Source: Hyphomicrobiales bacterium (GTDB lineage Bacteria; Pseudomonadota; Alphaproteobacteria; Rhizobiales; Xanthobacteraceae). Taken from it: DNA of 64,000 nucleotides. The translations under genes were made by a program, and so were the position numbers. The stretch spans positions 154,305 through 218,304 of the forward strand of contig JAFKKG010000017.1 in NCBI GenBank assembly GCA_017305715.1, written 5' to 3'. The notes under the pieces were generated by a model that had not been told where the DNA came from, searched no databases, and was given only the letters and a program-made list of their open reading frames with translations. Positions within the stretch are counted from its first letter, which is position 1. Each line of letters starts with the position of its first letter. Below are positions 1-8,728 of this stretch, one piece after another.

Positions 1-620
1 CCTTCCGCCGTCGACGCAATCCTGATGTCGGCCGGATCAACGCATCCGCTCATGCAGGGTTTCGCCGCGGTATCAGGTCTGGGGTCGGTCCAGAGGAAAT
101 TGTCGCGATTGGGCATTTTGACTTTCGGCAGGCTTTCCCGGTCGGCGACGAATTCGCTGGGCACGATGTCGTTCAGGTTCAGAATATAAGCGGTCAAAGC
201 ATAAACGTCATCGGCTGACAATGTGTGCGGTGCAGGCATCGGCATGGCGCGGTTAATGTAGTCCCACAGGGTCGGCGCAAACGGCCAGTAGCTGCCGACC
301 GTCAGCTCCGGCCGGTCATCCCGCAGCGTCCCGGCGCCGCCGACGAGTTTTGGAAAGCGGCCCTCGCCTTCGCCGAAAGTTCCATGGCAGGCCGCGCATT
401 GCTCGGCATAGACCTCGGTACCCCGGTGCACGGTGCCGCTGCCCGGGGGCAGGCCCATGCCGTCCTCGCCGCGCGCATCGATATCCCAGCCCGCGATCTG
501 TTCCGGCGTCGCCCGCTCGCCATAGCCGTAATAGCCGGGCTCGGCGGCAAGCGCGATGGTGCCGGCGGCGGCGATCATGCCGGCACAGAGCAGCGCGAGG
601 CGCCTAGGCGAGCTGGACAT
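1..620 (-). CDS. soxD: SoxD-like c-type cytochrome subunit of sulfite dehydrogenase (C-terminus off the window)
   Basis: Electron-accepting cytochrome of the periplasmic Sox(CD)2 sulfur dehydrogenase. It passes electrons from the SoxC molybdenum centre to cytochrome c. I read it by translating the minus strand. The start at 620 gives a signal peptide (MSSSPRRLALLCAGMIAAAG), followed by a mature part with one haem motif, CAACH, complement near 400. It stays open to base 1 with about 206 codons visible; any second haem site would lie outside. It overlaps the 3' end of soxC by 17 bp, so the two are translationally coupled. The identification rests on the haem motif plus position directly after soxC. 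Confidence 0.85.
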   Translation of the reverse strand, partial: MSSSPRRLALLCAGMIAAAGTIALAAEPGYYGYGERATPEQIAGWDIDARGEDGMGLPPGSGTVHRGTEVYAEQCAACHGTFGEGEGRFPKLVGGAGTLRDDRPELTVGSYWPFAPTLWDYINRAMPMPAPHTLSADDVYALTAYILNLNDIVPSEFVADRESLPKVKMPNRDNFLWTDPRPDTAAKPCMSGCVDPADIRIASTAE

Positions 621-1908
621 CGAACACGCTCCCGTCGCCCTTCACCTGCCAAGTCTGGATCGAATTGTTGTGGTAGACCGAATTCGTTCCGCGCAGTTTT
701 CGGAGTTGCGCGATCGTTGGCTGCACATAGCCGGTCTCGTCGATGACACGGGATTCCAGCAGCGCCGGCTGGCCGTCCCAGCGCCATGGCAAAGTGAATT
801 TGGTCAGCGCCTTCGACAGCACCGGCTCATGCAGCCGCGCGCTTTGCCAGTTGGCGCCGCCGTCGGTGGAGACATCGACGCGCTTGACCTTGCCATTTCC
901 GGTCCATGCCAGGCCCCGGATTTCATAGAGACCGGGGCCATGAAGCGGCTTTTCAGGGCAGGGGAAGGTGATGACGGATTTGGCGTCGATCAGCCAGGTG
1001 AAGCCGCGCGAGGTGCCGTCCGGCATCAGGTCGGTATATTTCGAGGTTTCTTCCCGGGAATGCCAGGGCTTTTCGCCGAGCTTGATCCGGCGCAGCCATT
1101 TGATGCTGACATTGCCTTCCCAGCCCGGCACCACCAGCCGCAGCGGATAGCCCTGTTCGGGCCGCAGCGCCTCGCCGTTCTGCGCGTAGACCACGAGGCA
1201 ATCGTCGAGGCATTTGTCGAGCGGCAGACTGCGGTTCATGTGCGCGCCGTCGGCGCCCTCGACCATGACCCACTTGGCTTCCTTCTTGATCCCGACCTCT
1301 TCGAGCAGGGTCGACAGCCGCACCCCGGTCCATTCCGCGCAGGAGATCATGCCGTGGTTGAATTGCAGCGAGTTCAACTGCGCGGCGCGCCACTCCATGC
1401 CGCCATTGGCCGGGCATTCGATGAAATGGATCCGCGACACCGATGGGAAACGCAGGATGTCCTTCATCGACAGAATCAGCGGGCGCTCGACCAGGCCATG
1501 GATCATGAGCTTGTGCTGATCCCGCTCCACGTCAGGACGGCCGGCGTGGTAGCGCTCGAAAAACAGCCCGTTCGGCGTGATGATGCCGTGCAGATCCTGT
1601 AGCGGCGAAAAGCTGATCGAGGATTCGGTGCCGGCGGTGAGCCACGGCACGTTGCGCCGGATGACGCCGGCCTCGGTATCGGCGGGCCGGCCATAGGGCC
1701 GGTCAACCACGCCGGCGCCCAGCGATTGCGACCAAGGCGCGTCGGCGGGTGGCGAGGCAGGAGAGGTCTCGGCGTGGGCTTGCTTTGGACCAAGCGCCAA
1801 GCTCCCGGTCAGAGCGGCGCCGAGGCCGAGCAGGGAGCGGCGGCCAAGCCGCGTGTGCGCGCCCGTGCTCGACAGTAGAGATATGCTGCGCCAGAGATCA
1901 GGCCGCAC
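604..1908 (-). CDS. soxC: SoxC, molybdopterin subunit of sulfite dehydrogenase
   Basis: Molybdoprotein of the sulfite oxidase superfamily that oxidises protein-bound sulfane sulfur or sulfite in the periplasm with SoxD. The 434-residue protein starts with a twin-arginine export signal (GRRSLLGLGAAL around residues 22-33), as expected for a folded cofactor protein. The oxidoreductase molybdopterin-binding domain follows, with the conserved FIECPANGG segment that carries the Mo-ligand cysteine (about residue 173). The dimerisation domain holds KRVDVSTDGGANW and ends in VFDVQLA. It is read divergently from an ArsR-family gene. No soxXYZAB is seen, but the window edge cuts the operon. Confidence 0.93.
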   Translation of the reverse strand: MRPDLWRSISLLSSTGAHTRLGRRSLLGLGAALTGSLALGPKQAHAETSPASPPADAPWSQSLGAGVVDRPYGRPADTEAGVIRRNVPWLTAGTESSISFSPLQDLHGIITPNGLFFERYHAGRPDVERDQHKLMIHGLVERPLILSMKDILRFPSVSRIHFIECPANGGMEWRAAQLNSLQFNHGMISCAEWTGVRLSTLLEEVGIKKEAKWVMVEGADGAHMNRSLPLDKCLDDCLVVYAQNGEALRPEQGYPLRLVVPGWEGNVSIKWLRRIKLGEKPWHSREETSKYTDLMPDGTSRGFTWLIDAKSVITFPCPEKPLHGPGLYEIRGLAWTGNGKVKRVDVSTDGGANWQSARLHEPVLSKALTKFTLPWRWDGQPALLESRVIDETGYVQPTIAQLRKLRGTNSVYHNNSIQTWQVKGDGSVFDVQLA

Positions 1909-1978
1909 GTTTCATTCCCCCGGCAGCCCTGTGGCCGCATCATTTGTTGCTTTTTCGCCGCTCTATCGGCATTTGCTA

Positions 1979-1996
1979 ATTTAGTCAATGCTAAAT
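1979..1996. promoter_or_regulatory. Palindrome in the soxC / arsR-type intergenic region, candidate operator
   Basis: ATTTAG-N6-CTAAAT is a perfect 6-bp inverted repeat with a 6-bp spacer, in an AT-rich patch of an otherwise GC-rich 155-bp divergent intergenic region. ArsR/SmtB-family regulators bind AT-rich dyads near their own promoters, so this is the natural binding site for the adjacent regulator. Binding is inferred. Confidence 0.5.
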
Positions 1997-2063
1997 AAGT
2001 GTGGGCGCGATAAACTGCTGCATCGCGCCTGGTCGGCGCTGATTCCGATCCGGAAATGAAGCG

Positions 2064-2429
2064 ATGAGAGCAGTAGCGGCAACCACCAACAATGTGCCAT
2101 CAGGACGCGGTGCCGAAGACGAGGCCTCGCTGAAGAAGCTGGCGAAGCAGGCCGGCGAGGCCGCGCAGCTGCTCAAATTGCTCGGTCATGAGAAGCGGCT
2201 GCTGGTGCTGTGCTTTCTCGCGGTGCGCGGTGAGATGACGGTCGGCGAACTCGTCGATGTGGTCAAGCTCAGCCAGTCGGCGCTGTCGCAGCATCTGGCC
2301 AAATTGCGCGCCGATGGCCTGGTCGAATTCCGGCGGGAGTCGCAGACGCTGCACTACCGCGTCGTCGATCAGCGCGCGCTGCGTGTCTTGCAGGTGCTGA
2401 AGGAAATCTATTGCGGCGACATGAAGTGA
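2064..2429 (+). CDS. ArsR/SmtB-family regulator, SoxR/BigR-like
   Basis: Winged-helix repressor of 121 residues, the usual ArsR size. The DNA-reading helix is VKLSQSALSQHLAKLRADGLV (about residues 67-87) and the wing is FRRESQTLHYRVVD. Two cysteines stand out, in VLCFLAVRG (about residue 51) and EIYCGDMK near the C-terminus. In sulfur-sensing ArsR relatives (SqrR, BigR, SoxR) two such cysteines form the (poly)sulfide switch, so a sulfur-responsive repressor of the adjacent sox genes is likely. The function follows from family and position, not from direct evidence. Confidence 0.85.
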   Translation: MRAVAATTNNVPSGRGAEDEASLKKLAKQAGEAAQLLKLLGHEKRLLVLCFLAVRGEMTVGELVDVVKLSQSALSQHLAKLRADGLVEFRRESQTLHYRVVDQRALRVLQVLKEIYCGDMK

Positions 2430-2438
2430 GATTCTGTT

Positions 2439-3113
2439 GTGGCTGAATATGTGGTGGAATTCGGCAAGGACGGCCGGCGGGTCGAAGCCGACGGGCGATT
2501 GGACGCGGCGGCATTCCATCGCAACCATGCGCCGATCTGGGCAGTGCTGCAGGAATTCCTTGCCGGCAAATCCGGCGATGTGCTCGAAGCCGGCAGCGGC
2601 ACCGGCCAGCACGTGGTGCATTTCGCCCGCCATGCGCCCGACATCACCTGGTGGCCGAGCGACTTCAATGACGCGCATCTGAAAAGCATTGCGGCGTGGC
2701 GCGCGCATGCGGGGCTGTCGAACATCCGCCCCGAAATGCGGATCGATCTCAGCGATCCCGCGTGGAGTCCTCGCATGCAGGACGGCAGTGAGCCTTCGCA
2801 ATTGCTGGCGGTGTTCTGCGCCAATGTGATCCATATCGCGCCGTGGCGCGTCGCGGAAGGCTTGTTCGCGGGTGCGGCGCGCTACCTGCGTAGCGACGGC
2901 CGGCTGTTTCTTTATGGACCGTTCAAGCGCGACGGCAAGCATACCGCCCTCAGCAACGCCATCTTCGACACCAGCCTGCGCGACCGCGACGCCGGATGGG
3001 GCGTGCGCGATATCAACGATGTCAGCGCATTGGCCGAAAGCGTCGGGCTCAGTCTGGTCGACACCGTGCAGATGCCGGCGAACAATCTGATCTTGGTGTT
3101 CGCGCGGCGCTAG
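2439..3113 (+). CDS. DUF938 SAM-dependent methyltransferase-like protein
   Basis: 224-residue protein of the DUF938 family with a class I methyltransferase fold. The SAM-binding glycine motif is VLEAGSGTGQHVVHFA (about residues 47-62), followed by the acidic strand WWPSDFN. The typical family segments AVFCANVIHIAPW and LYGPFKRDG are present. It starts at GTG 9 bp after the ArsR-family stop, so the two are probably cotranscribed. The substrate is unknown for the family. Its link to sulfur metabolism here rests only on position. Confidence 0.85.
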   Translation: MAEYVVEFGKDGRRVEADGRLDAAAFHRNHAPIWAVLQEFLAGKSGDVLEAGSGTGQHVVHFARHAPDITWWPSDFNDAHLKSIAAWRAHAGLSNIRPEMRIDLSDPAWSPRMQDGSEPSQLLAVFCANVIHIAPWRVAEGLFAGAARYLRSDGRLFLYGPFKRDGKHTALSNAIFDTSLRDRDAGWGVRDINDVSALAESVGLSLVDTVQMPANNLILVFARR

Positions 3114-3139
3114 CGTTTCTTCTCCCTCGGGCGAGGTGA

Positions 3140-5215
3140 TCAGACCTCCGCGCCGCGATCGTCCCAGCCGATCCCGTTCTTCAGAAAGCTGTAGCCGAGC
3201 ACCGTGAACGCCGCGCGCTCCTTGTTGTCCTTGCCGTAGCCGTGGCCGCCGGCAGCGGGTTCGTACAGCCAGGCATCGTATCCCATCGCCTGAAGTTTCG
3301 CCGTCATCTTGCGCGCGTGGCCGGGATGCACGCGGTCGTCCCGCCGCGTGGTGGCGATCAGGATCGGCGGATATTTCTGACCGGGGATTGCGGTGTGGTA
3401 GGCCGAATAGGTTTGCAGCCAGGCCCATTCCTCCGGTTTGTCGGGATCGCCATATTCCGCGATCCAACTCGCGCCCGCGAGCAGCTTTGTGTAGCGGCGC
3501 ATGTCGATCAGCGGAATCGTGCAGAACAGCGCGCCGAAACGTTCGGGATAGCGCACCAGCATGTTTGATATCAGGATGCCGCCATTCGATCCGCCTTCCG
3601 CGGCGATCCGGTCCGGCCGTGTCACGCCGCGCCGGACGAGGTCGGCGGCAACGGCGGCAAAGTCGTCATGGGCGAGCCGTTTGCCGGCGTAGCGCCCGGC
3701 ATCGTGCCAGCGCGTGCCGAACTCGCCGCCGCCGCGGATATTGGCCTGCACCGTCGTGCCACCGCGCTCCAGCCACAACTTGCCCAGCGCCGAATTATAA
3801 TAGGGTTTCACGGAAAGCCCGAACCCGCCATAAGCACTCATGTGGACCGGCGCATCACCGGTCTCCGTGGCGGGTCCCGTCTGCACATAGGGAATGCGTT
3901 CGCCGTCGACCGAGATCGCCTCGTGCTGGGTGACGACGAGCCCATCGGCGGAAAATGTCTTGGGCGCCTGCTTCAGCAGCGCCGGGCTGCCGACACTCTC
4001 GATCAGCATCAGCGACGGCGGCGACAACGGGTCCTGGATATTGGCCAGCAGGTCGCCATTGTTTTCGGACTCATCGCGATCGAGACGCCAGACGTCGACG
4101 ACGCCGATGGTTGGAATTCCCGGCAAGGTCTCGCGGGTCCATCCGTTCGCTGACGGTGTGCAGACTTCGAACGCCGGCCGCAATTCATCAAGGATCGACA
4201 GCACGAGCTTGCCGGCGGCCCAGAAGAAACCTTGCAGGGCGCGCCGCGGTCCCGGCTCGAAAACGATGGTGAAATTGCGGTCGCCTGCGAGATACGCCGA
4301 CAACGAAATGCAAAGCAGAGTGTCTGCAGCATGGGTGCGCCCCGCCACCGCCCAGTTTTCGCGCGGCTTGACGGCAAACCAGTCGCGATGAGCCAGCATC
4401 CAAACGTTGGTCGGCAGCTCGAGCTTCGACGTCGGGCCGGATTCGTTTCCGAGGAGAATCGCGAAATTGAAGAAATCCATCTGGTCGACGAACCATGCCC
4501 GCCGGGTAGGCCCGCTGTCATCGACGTTGCAGTACACCCTCATGCTGCCGGTAGTGGCTTCAAAAATCACCGGCGCGCGATCGACGTCCGTTCCGCGCCG
4601 CCATAGCCTCACGGTCCTGGCGTAACCGGACGCCGTCGCCATGCCCTCGCCATAGGGACTCGACAGCATCAGCGTATTGGCATCGAACCATTCGACATTG
4701 CTCTTTGCCTCGGGCAAGACGAATCCGTCAGGGACGAATGCCTTGGCGTCGGTGTCGAATTCCCGCAGCGTGACGGCATCGCTGCCGCCGCGGGACAGAG
4801 CCAGTATCGCGCGCGGGTGCTTCCCCGGCAGCGTCTGTATCCCGTTCAGTAGCCAGTCCTCGTTTTCGTCGGCCGCAAGCCTGTCGACATCCAGCAAGGT
4901 CTCCCATTCCGGATGTGGCTTGCGAAATTCCTCCATCGTCGTTCGCCGCCAGAGGCCGCGTGGATGATTGGTATCCTTCCAGAGATTGTAGAGCAGCTCT
5001 CCGCGTCGTGTGACATAGGGGATGTTGTCCGGCCGGTCATAGATCGCGGCAAGTATGTCGCGGTCGGCTGCAAATCGTACGCCGCCGAAAGCTTGCAGCG
5101 TTCGCTGGTTCTGCTGTTCGACGAAGCCTGTCGCGCGTTCGCCTTCGACGTCTTCCAGCCACAGATGCGGATCGTCGTCGGGGGCTGCGATGGTAGGCCG
5201 GTCATCGGCGCGCAT
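3140..5215 (-). CDS. Prolyl oligopeptidase family serine peptidase (S9A)
   Basis: Serine peptidase cleaving after proline in short peptides. It has an N-terminal beta-propeller (starting DPHLWLEDVEG) and a C-terminal alpha/beta-hydrolase domain. The nucleophile serine is in AEGGSNGG (about residue 540), the catalytic Asp in RRDDRVHPGHARKM and the His in AAGGHGYG. I chose the ATG at 5215 (691 residues) because AGAGG lies about 8 bp upstream; an in-frame start at 5239 adds eight residues. No signal peptide is visible, so it is probably cytosolic. It is convergent with the DUF938 gene, and no functional partner is apparent nearby. Confidence 0.92.
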   Translation of the reverse strand: MRADDRPTIAAPDDDPHLWLEDVEGERATGFVEQQNQRTLQAFGGVRFAADRDILAAIYDRPDNIPYVTRRGELLYNLWKDTNHPRGLWRRTTMEEFRKPHPEWETLLDVDRLAADENEDWLLNGIQTLPGKHPRAILALSRGGSDAVTLREFDTDAKAFVPDGFVLPEAKSNVEWFDANTLMLSSPYGEGMATASGYARTVRLWRRGTDVDRAPVIFEATTGSMRVYCNVDDSGPTRRAWFVDQMDFFNFAILLGNESGPTSKLELPTNVWMLAHRDWFAVKPRENWAVAGRTHAADTLLCISLSAYLAGDRNFTIVFEPGPRRALQGFFWAAGKLVLSILDELRPAFEVCTPSANGWTRETLPGIPTIGVVDVWRLDRDESENNGDLLANIQDPLSPPSLMLIESVGSPALLKQAPKTFSADGLVVTQHEAISVDGERIPYVQTGPATETGDAPVHMSAYGGFGLSVKPYYNSALGKLWLERGGTTVQANIRGGGEFGTRWHDAGRYAGKRLAHDDFAAVAADLVRRGVTRPDRIAAEGGSNGGILISNMLVRYPERFGALFCTIPLIDMRRYTKLLAGASWIAEYGDPDKPEEWAWLQTYSAYHTAIPGQKYPPILIATTRRDDRVHPGHARKMTAKLQAMGYDAWLYEPAAGGHGYGKDNKERAAFTVLGYSFLKNGIGWDDRGAEV

Positions 5216-5403
5216 GGCTCGACCTCTCTGGAAATTCACCGGTTGGCTCGCCTGTGATGTACGCTTGCGCGCCTGATCTGTCCAATGTGCGGCAAGCGCA
5301 TGGCGCGCGCCCGTTTGCGCCGCTTGTCCGCGTGGCGTGGCGTCTGCATAGTCCTGACACCAACGAGATCAATCAACGAGGCTCCCGCCGGGGCCGGGCG
5401 GGA

Positions 5404-6654
5404 ATGCCGATGCTGGATACCACTGCCGCCGCGGAGATCGCCAATGACGCGCGGGCGCGCGCCAATGTGCTGCGGCTCGCCGCGGCGCAGGCATTGACCG
5501 GCGCCAATTCGGCGGTGATTTTTGCGACCGGCTCGATCGTCGGCGCGACGCTGGCGCCCACCATCTCGCTCGCGACCGTGCCGCTCTCGATGTATGTGCT
5601 GGGCCTTGCTGCCGGCACGCTGCCGACCGGTGCGATCTCGCGCGCCTATGGGCGCCGCGTCGCCTTCATCATCGGCACCGGCTGCGGCGTGCTCACCGGC
5701 CTGATCGGCGCCTTGGCGATCCTGCAAGGCGCGTTCTGGCTGTTCTGTTGCGCGACCTTCTTCGGCGGGCTCTACGGCGCGGTGGCGCAATCCTATCGCT
5801 TCGCCGCCGCCGATGGCGCCAGCGCCGCGTTCCGTCCCAAGGCGGTGTCATGGGTGATGGCGGGCGGCGTATTCGCCGGCGTGCTCGGCCCGCAACTCGT
5901 GCAATGGACCATGGATATCTGGCCGCCTTATCTGTTCGCCTTCAGCTTCGTCGCCCAGGCGGTCGTGGCGCTGGTCGCGATGCTGGTGTTGTCGGGCGTC
6001 GATGCGCCAAAGCCCGCCGCGGCCGACATGCATGGCGGCCGTCCCTTGTTCGAAATCGCGCGGCAGCCGCGCTTCATCGCGGCTGCGCTGTGCGGCGTCA
6101 TCGCCTATCCCATGATGAACCTCGTGATGACTTCGGCGCCGCTGGCGATGAAGATGTGCGGGCTCACCGTCAGCGATTCCAATTTCGGTATCCAGTGGCA
6201 CATCGTGGCGATGTATGGCCCGAGCTTCTTCACGGGCTCGCTGATCGCGCGCTTAGGGGCGCCCCGCATCGTCGCACTCGGCCTGTTGCTGGAAGCGGGC
6301 GCTGCATTGATCGGGCTGTCCGGCATCACAGCGCTGCATTTCTGGGCCTGCCTGATCGTGCTCGGCGTGGGCTGGAATTTTGCCTTCATCGGCGCGTCCG
6401 CGCTGGTGCTGGAGACGCACCGGCCGCAGGAGCGCAACAAGGTGCAGGCCTTCAACGATTTCCTGGTGTTCGGGATGATGGCGATCGGCTCATTCTCGTC
6501 CGGCCAGTTGCTGGCGCATTACGGCTGGTCGATGGTCAACATGGTGGTGTTCCCGCCGGTGCTGCTCGGGCTCGCCGTGCTGTCGCTGGCCTCGTTCGCG
6601 CGGCGGAGGGCGAGATTGCGGGACGTTGACGAACTGCCCGGCCCCACTATCTGA
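5404..6654 (+). CDS. MFS transporter
   Basis: Major facilitator of about 416 residues with twelve hydrophobic segments and the usual two six-helix halves. The loop between helices 2 and 3 reads SRAYGRRVAF, a form of the GxxxDRxGRR signature. The reading frame stays open to 5254, but those extra 50 residues are polar and arginine-rich, so I take the ATG at 5404. The substrate cannot be told from sequence. It is divergent from the oligopeptidase and followed after 24 bp by a SnoaL-like gene in the same direction. Confidence 0.85.
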   Translation: MPMLDTTAAAEIANDARARANVLRLAAAQALTGANSAVIFATGSIVGATLAPTISLATVPLSMYVLGLAAGTLPTGAISRAYGRRVAFIIGTGCGVLTGLIGALAILQGAFWLFCCATFFGGLYGAVAQSYRFAAADGASAAFRPKAVSWVMAGGVFAGVLGPQLVQWTMDIWPPYLFAFSFVAQAVVALVAMLVLSGVDAPKPAAADMHGGRPLFEIARQPRFIAAALCGVIAYPMMNLVMTSAPLAMKMCGLTVSDSNFGIQWHIVAMYGPSFFTGSLIARLGAPRIVALGLLLEAGAALIGLSGITALHFWACLIVLGVGWNFAFIGASALVLETHRPQERNKVQAFNDFLVFGMMAIGSFSSGQLLAHYGWSMVNMVVFPPVLLGLAVLSLASFARRRARLRDVDELPGPTI

Positions 6655-6678
6655 TAGCGGTCACATATTGGAGGCCCC

Positions 6679-7038
6679 ATGCCGTCACGCGCGCGTCTTG
6701 ACGAATTCATCGCCGTGGTCGTTTCCGGCGACCATGCCGGCGCCATCGAGCGCTATTACACCGAAGACGCCACCATGCAGGAGAACTCAGCGCCGCCGCG
6801 CGTCGGCCGCGACGTGCTGGTAGGGCAGGAGCGCGCGACGCTGGAGCGGGTGTCGAGCGTCGTCACGACCTGCGTTTCCTCGATACTGGAAGGCGATCGC
6901 GTCGCGATCCACTGGATCTTCGATTTCACCTATCCATCCGGCAAGACGATGCGGATCGACGAGGTCGCGATGCAGGAATGGCGCGGCGACAAGATCTTTC
7001 GCGAGCGCTTCTTCTACGAGCCGCCGAAAAGGGACTGA
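6679..7038 (+). CDS. SnoaL-like / NTF2-fold protein
   Basis: 119-residue single-domain protein of the SnoaL/ketosteroid-isomerase-like fold. The segments AGAIERYYTEDATMQEN, VAIHWIFDFTYPSGKTMRIDEVAMQEW and IFRERFFYEP are typical of small polyketide-cyclase-like or stress-related members. A GAGG ribosome site precedes the ATG. It follows the MFS gene closely and is probably cotranscribed. Catalytic role and substrate are unknown. Confidence 0.8.
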   Translation: MPSRARLDEFIAVVVSGDHAGAIERYYTEDATMQENSAPPRVGRDVLVGQERATLERVSSVVTTCVSSILEGDRVAIHWIFDFTYPSGKTMRIDEVAMQEWRGDKIFRERFFYEPPKRD

Positions 7039-7105
7039 TGACATCTGCTGACATTTCGGCCGGCGTCGAATTATTGCTCTTGTGATTCTGCTATTTGTTG
7101 TTGTC

Positions 7106-7230
7106 TTGGCCGGGCTTGACCCGGCCATGACCGTCTTTGGTGGCTACTAGTAAGATAAAACGTGGATGCCCGGGACATAGGCGAGCGCAAGCGACGCCGT
7201 CCTTCAGACGGCTATGCCCGGGCATGACGA
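7106..7230. repeat. Palindromic repeat, family 1 (GGCCGGGCTTGACCCGGCC type)
   Basis: Short intergenic element with arms TGGCCGGGCTTGACCCGGCC on the left and GCCCGGGCATGACGA on the right, able to fold as a long hairpin. Related copies or fragments lie at 11216-11305, 31881-31970 (inside a gene) and 63846-63870. Its right end overlaps the first proposed codons of the downstream MFS gene. Confidence 0.7.
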
Positions 7231-8503
7231 GGCAAACGCAAACAAAAGCAAAAAGACATTGGACGCATCCACCCATACCTCCATCGGCGAAACCTCGCTC
7301 CGCTATGACGGCTGGCGCATTGTGCTCGTCTGCTTCCTGCTCGCGACGTTCGGCTGGGCGTTCGGTTTTTATGGCCAGAGCGTCTATGTCGCCGAACTGC
7401 ATCGGCTGCACGGCTGGCCGACGTCACTGATCTCCTCCGCCACGACGTTCTTCTATCTTTCAGGCGCGGCGCTGGTCGCCTTCGTCAGCGAGGCGATCAG
7501 GGGTTACGGTCCCCGCAATTGCATGATCGCGGGCATCGCCACCATGGCGCTGGCCGCGGTCGCGATGGGGCAAGTGCGCGAACCCTGGCAGCTTTACCTC
7601 GCCAACGCCTTTCTCGCCTTCGGCTGGGCCGGCACCAGCCTCGGCATGATCACCAACACGCTCGGCCTCTGGTTCGACAAGAAGCGCGGCATGGCGATCA
7701 GCCTGGCGCTGAACGGCGCGAGCTTTGGCGGCATCGCCGGCGTGCCGCTGCTGGTGATGGCGATCGGCCATTTCGGCTTCCGGAACGCGATGGCCGTCGC
7801 TGCGGCCGCGATGGTCGTGGTGATGGTGCCGGTCATCCTGATCTATGTCGGGCGGCCGCCGGGCCATGCCGGCGCCAACGGGGGCGGGGCCGCCGCAGCG
7901 GATGGGCCGACGCCGACCCAGATTCGCGCGCGTGCCTTTCGCGATATCGCGTTCCTGTCCGTGTCATCGGCGTTCGCGCTGGTGCTGTTCGCGCAGGTCG
8001 GCTTCATCGTCCATCTGATCTCGTTCCTGGACTCGGTGATCGGACGCGAGCGTGCGGCGGTCGCGGTGGCGTTGTTGACCGCCATGGCGGTGGTCGGCCG
8101 CGTGCTGTTCTCATTCGTGATCGACCAGATGAACCAGCGGCTGGCGTCCGCGCTGTCCTTCATCAGCCAGGCCGTGGCGCTGCTGATCGTCATCAACGTG
8201 CACAATGACTATGCGCTGATCGCGGCCTGTGCGCTGTTCGGATTCTCGGTCGGCAATCTGATCACGCTGCCGGCGCTGATCGTGCAGCGCGAATTCGACC
8301 CGCGCGCGTTCGGGGTGCTGGTCAGCCTGATCACCGCGATCAACCAGATCACCTACGCCTTCGGCCCCGGCGTGATCGGCCTGCTGCGCGACATGTCGGG
8401 AAGTTATGCGCTGCCGTTCTATGCCTGCATCGCTCTGGAGCTGATTGCCGCGGTGCTGATCATGATCCGCGGGCGCGCGTCACACACCAGGAGCGCATCC
8501 TGA
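7214..8503 (+). CDS. MFS transporter (oxalate/formate antiporter-like subgroup)
   Basis: Major facilitator of up to 429 residues with about twelve membrane segments, beginning WRIVLVCFLLATFGWAFGFYGQSVY. It resembles the oxalate:formate antiporter/monocarboxylate subgroup, with GMITNTLGLWFDKKRGMAISLALNG at helix 4-5. The ATG at 7214 lies inside a palindromic repeat, so the first 15 or so residues may not be native; an in-frame TTG at 7259 is a plausible alternative. The substrate is unknown. Confidence 0.85.
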   Translation: MPGHDEANANKSKKTLDASTHTSIGETSLRYDGWRIVLVCFLLATFGWAFGFYGQSVYVAELHRLHGWPTSLISSATTFFYLSGAALVAFVSEAIRGYGPRNCMIAGIATMALAAVAMGQVREPWQLYLANAFLAFGWAGTSLGMITNTLGLWFDKKRGMAISLALNGASFGGIAGVPLLVMAIGHFGFRNAMAVAAAAMVVVMVPVILIYVGRPPGHAGANGGGAAAADGPTPTQIRARAFRDIAFLSVSSAFALVLFAQVGFIVHLISFLDSVIGRERAAVAVALLTAMAVVGRVLFSFVIDQMNQRLASALSFISQAVALLIVINVHNDYALIAACALFGFSVGNLITLPALIVQREFDPRAFGVLVSLITAINQITYAFGPGVIGLLRDMSGSYALPFYACIALELIAAVLIMIRGRASHTRSAS

Positions 8504-8573
8504 GGAGCCCGTCTTCGCCCCGTTGGTCTTCGCCGGGCACGCCTTGTTCTTATTTGGTGCGTAGCTGCGCCAC

Positions 8574-8636
8574 GCGTAGCCCGAAGGGCAAAGCGTGGTT
8601 CGAGACGCGCGAAGACGCGCTCCTCACCATGAGGTC
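8574..8636. repeat. Repeat element, GTGGTTCGAGACGCGC...CTCACCATGAGG type
   Basis: Intergenic element with internal dyads (GACGCGC / GCGCTC and CCTCA / TGAGG), directly abutting a second repeat at 8643. It codes for nothing convincing. It is assigned as a repeat because of its palindromic structure and general likeness to elements common in this bacterial group; no second copy was found in this window. Confidence 0.5.
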
Positions 8637-8642
8637 AAGCCG

Positions 8643-8722
8643 CGTAGCCCGGATGAGCGAAGCGATATCCGGGACCGGCTCATCATCGCCCCCGGATGTC
8701 GCTTCGCTCATCCGGGCTACGG
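8643..8722. repeat. Palindromic repeat, GTAGCCCGGATGAGCGAAGCG type
   Basis: Perfect long inverted repeat. CGTAGCCCGGATGAGCGAAG on the left mirrors CTTCGCTCATCCGGGCTACG on the right around a loop of about 35 bp. It lies between the MFS stop (8503) and the convergent VOC gene, where it could form a bidirectional transcript end. Confidence 0.7.
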
Positions 8723-8728
8723 TTCCGG

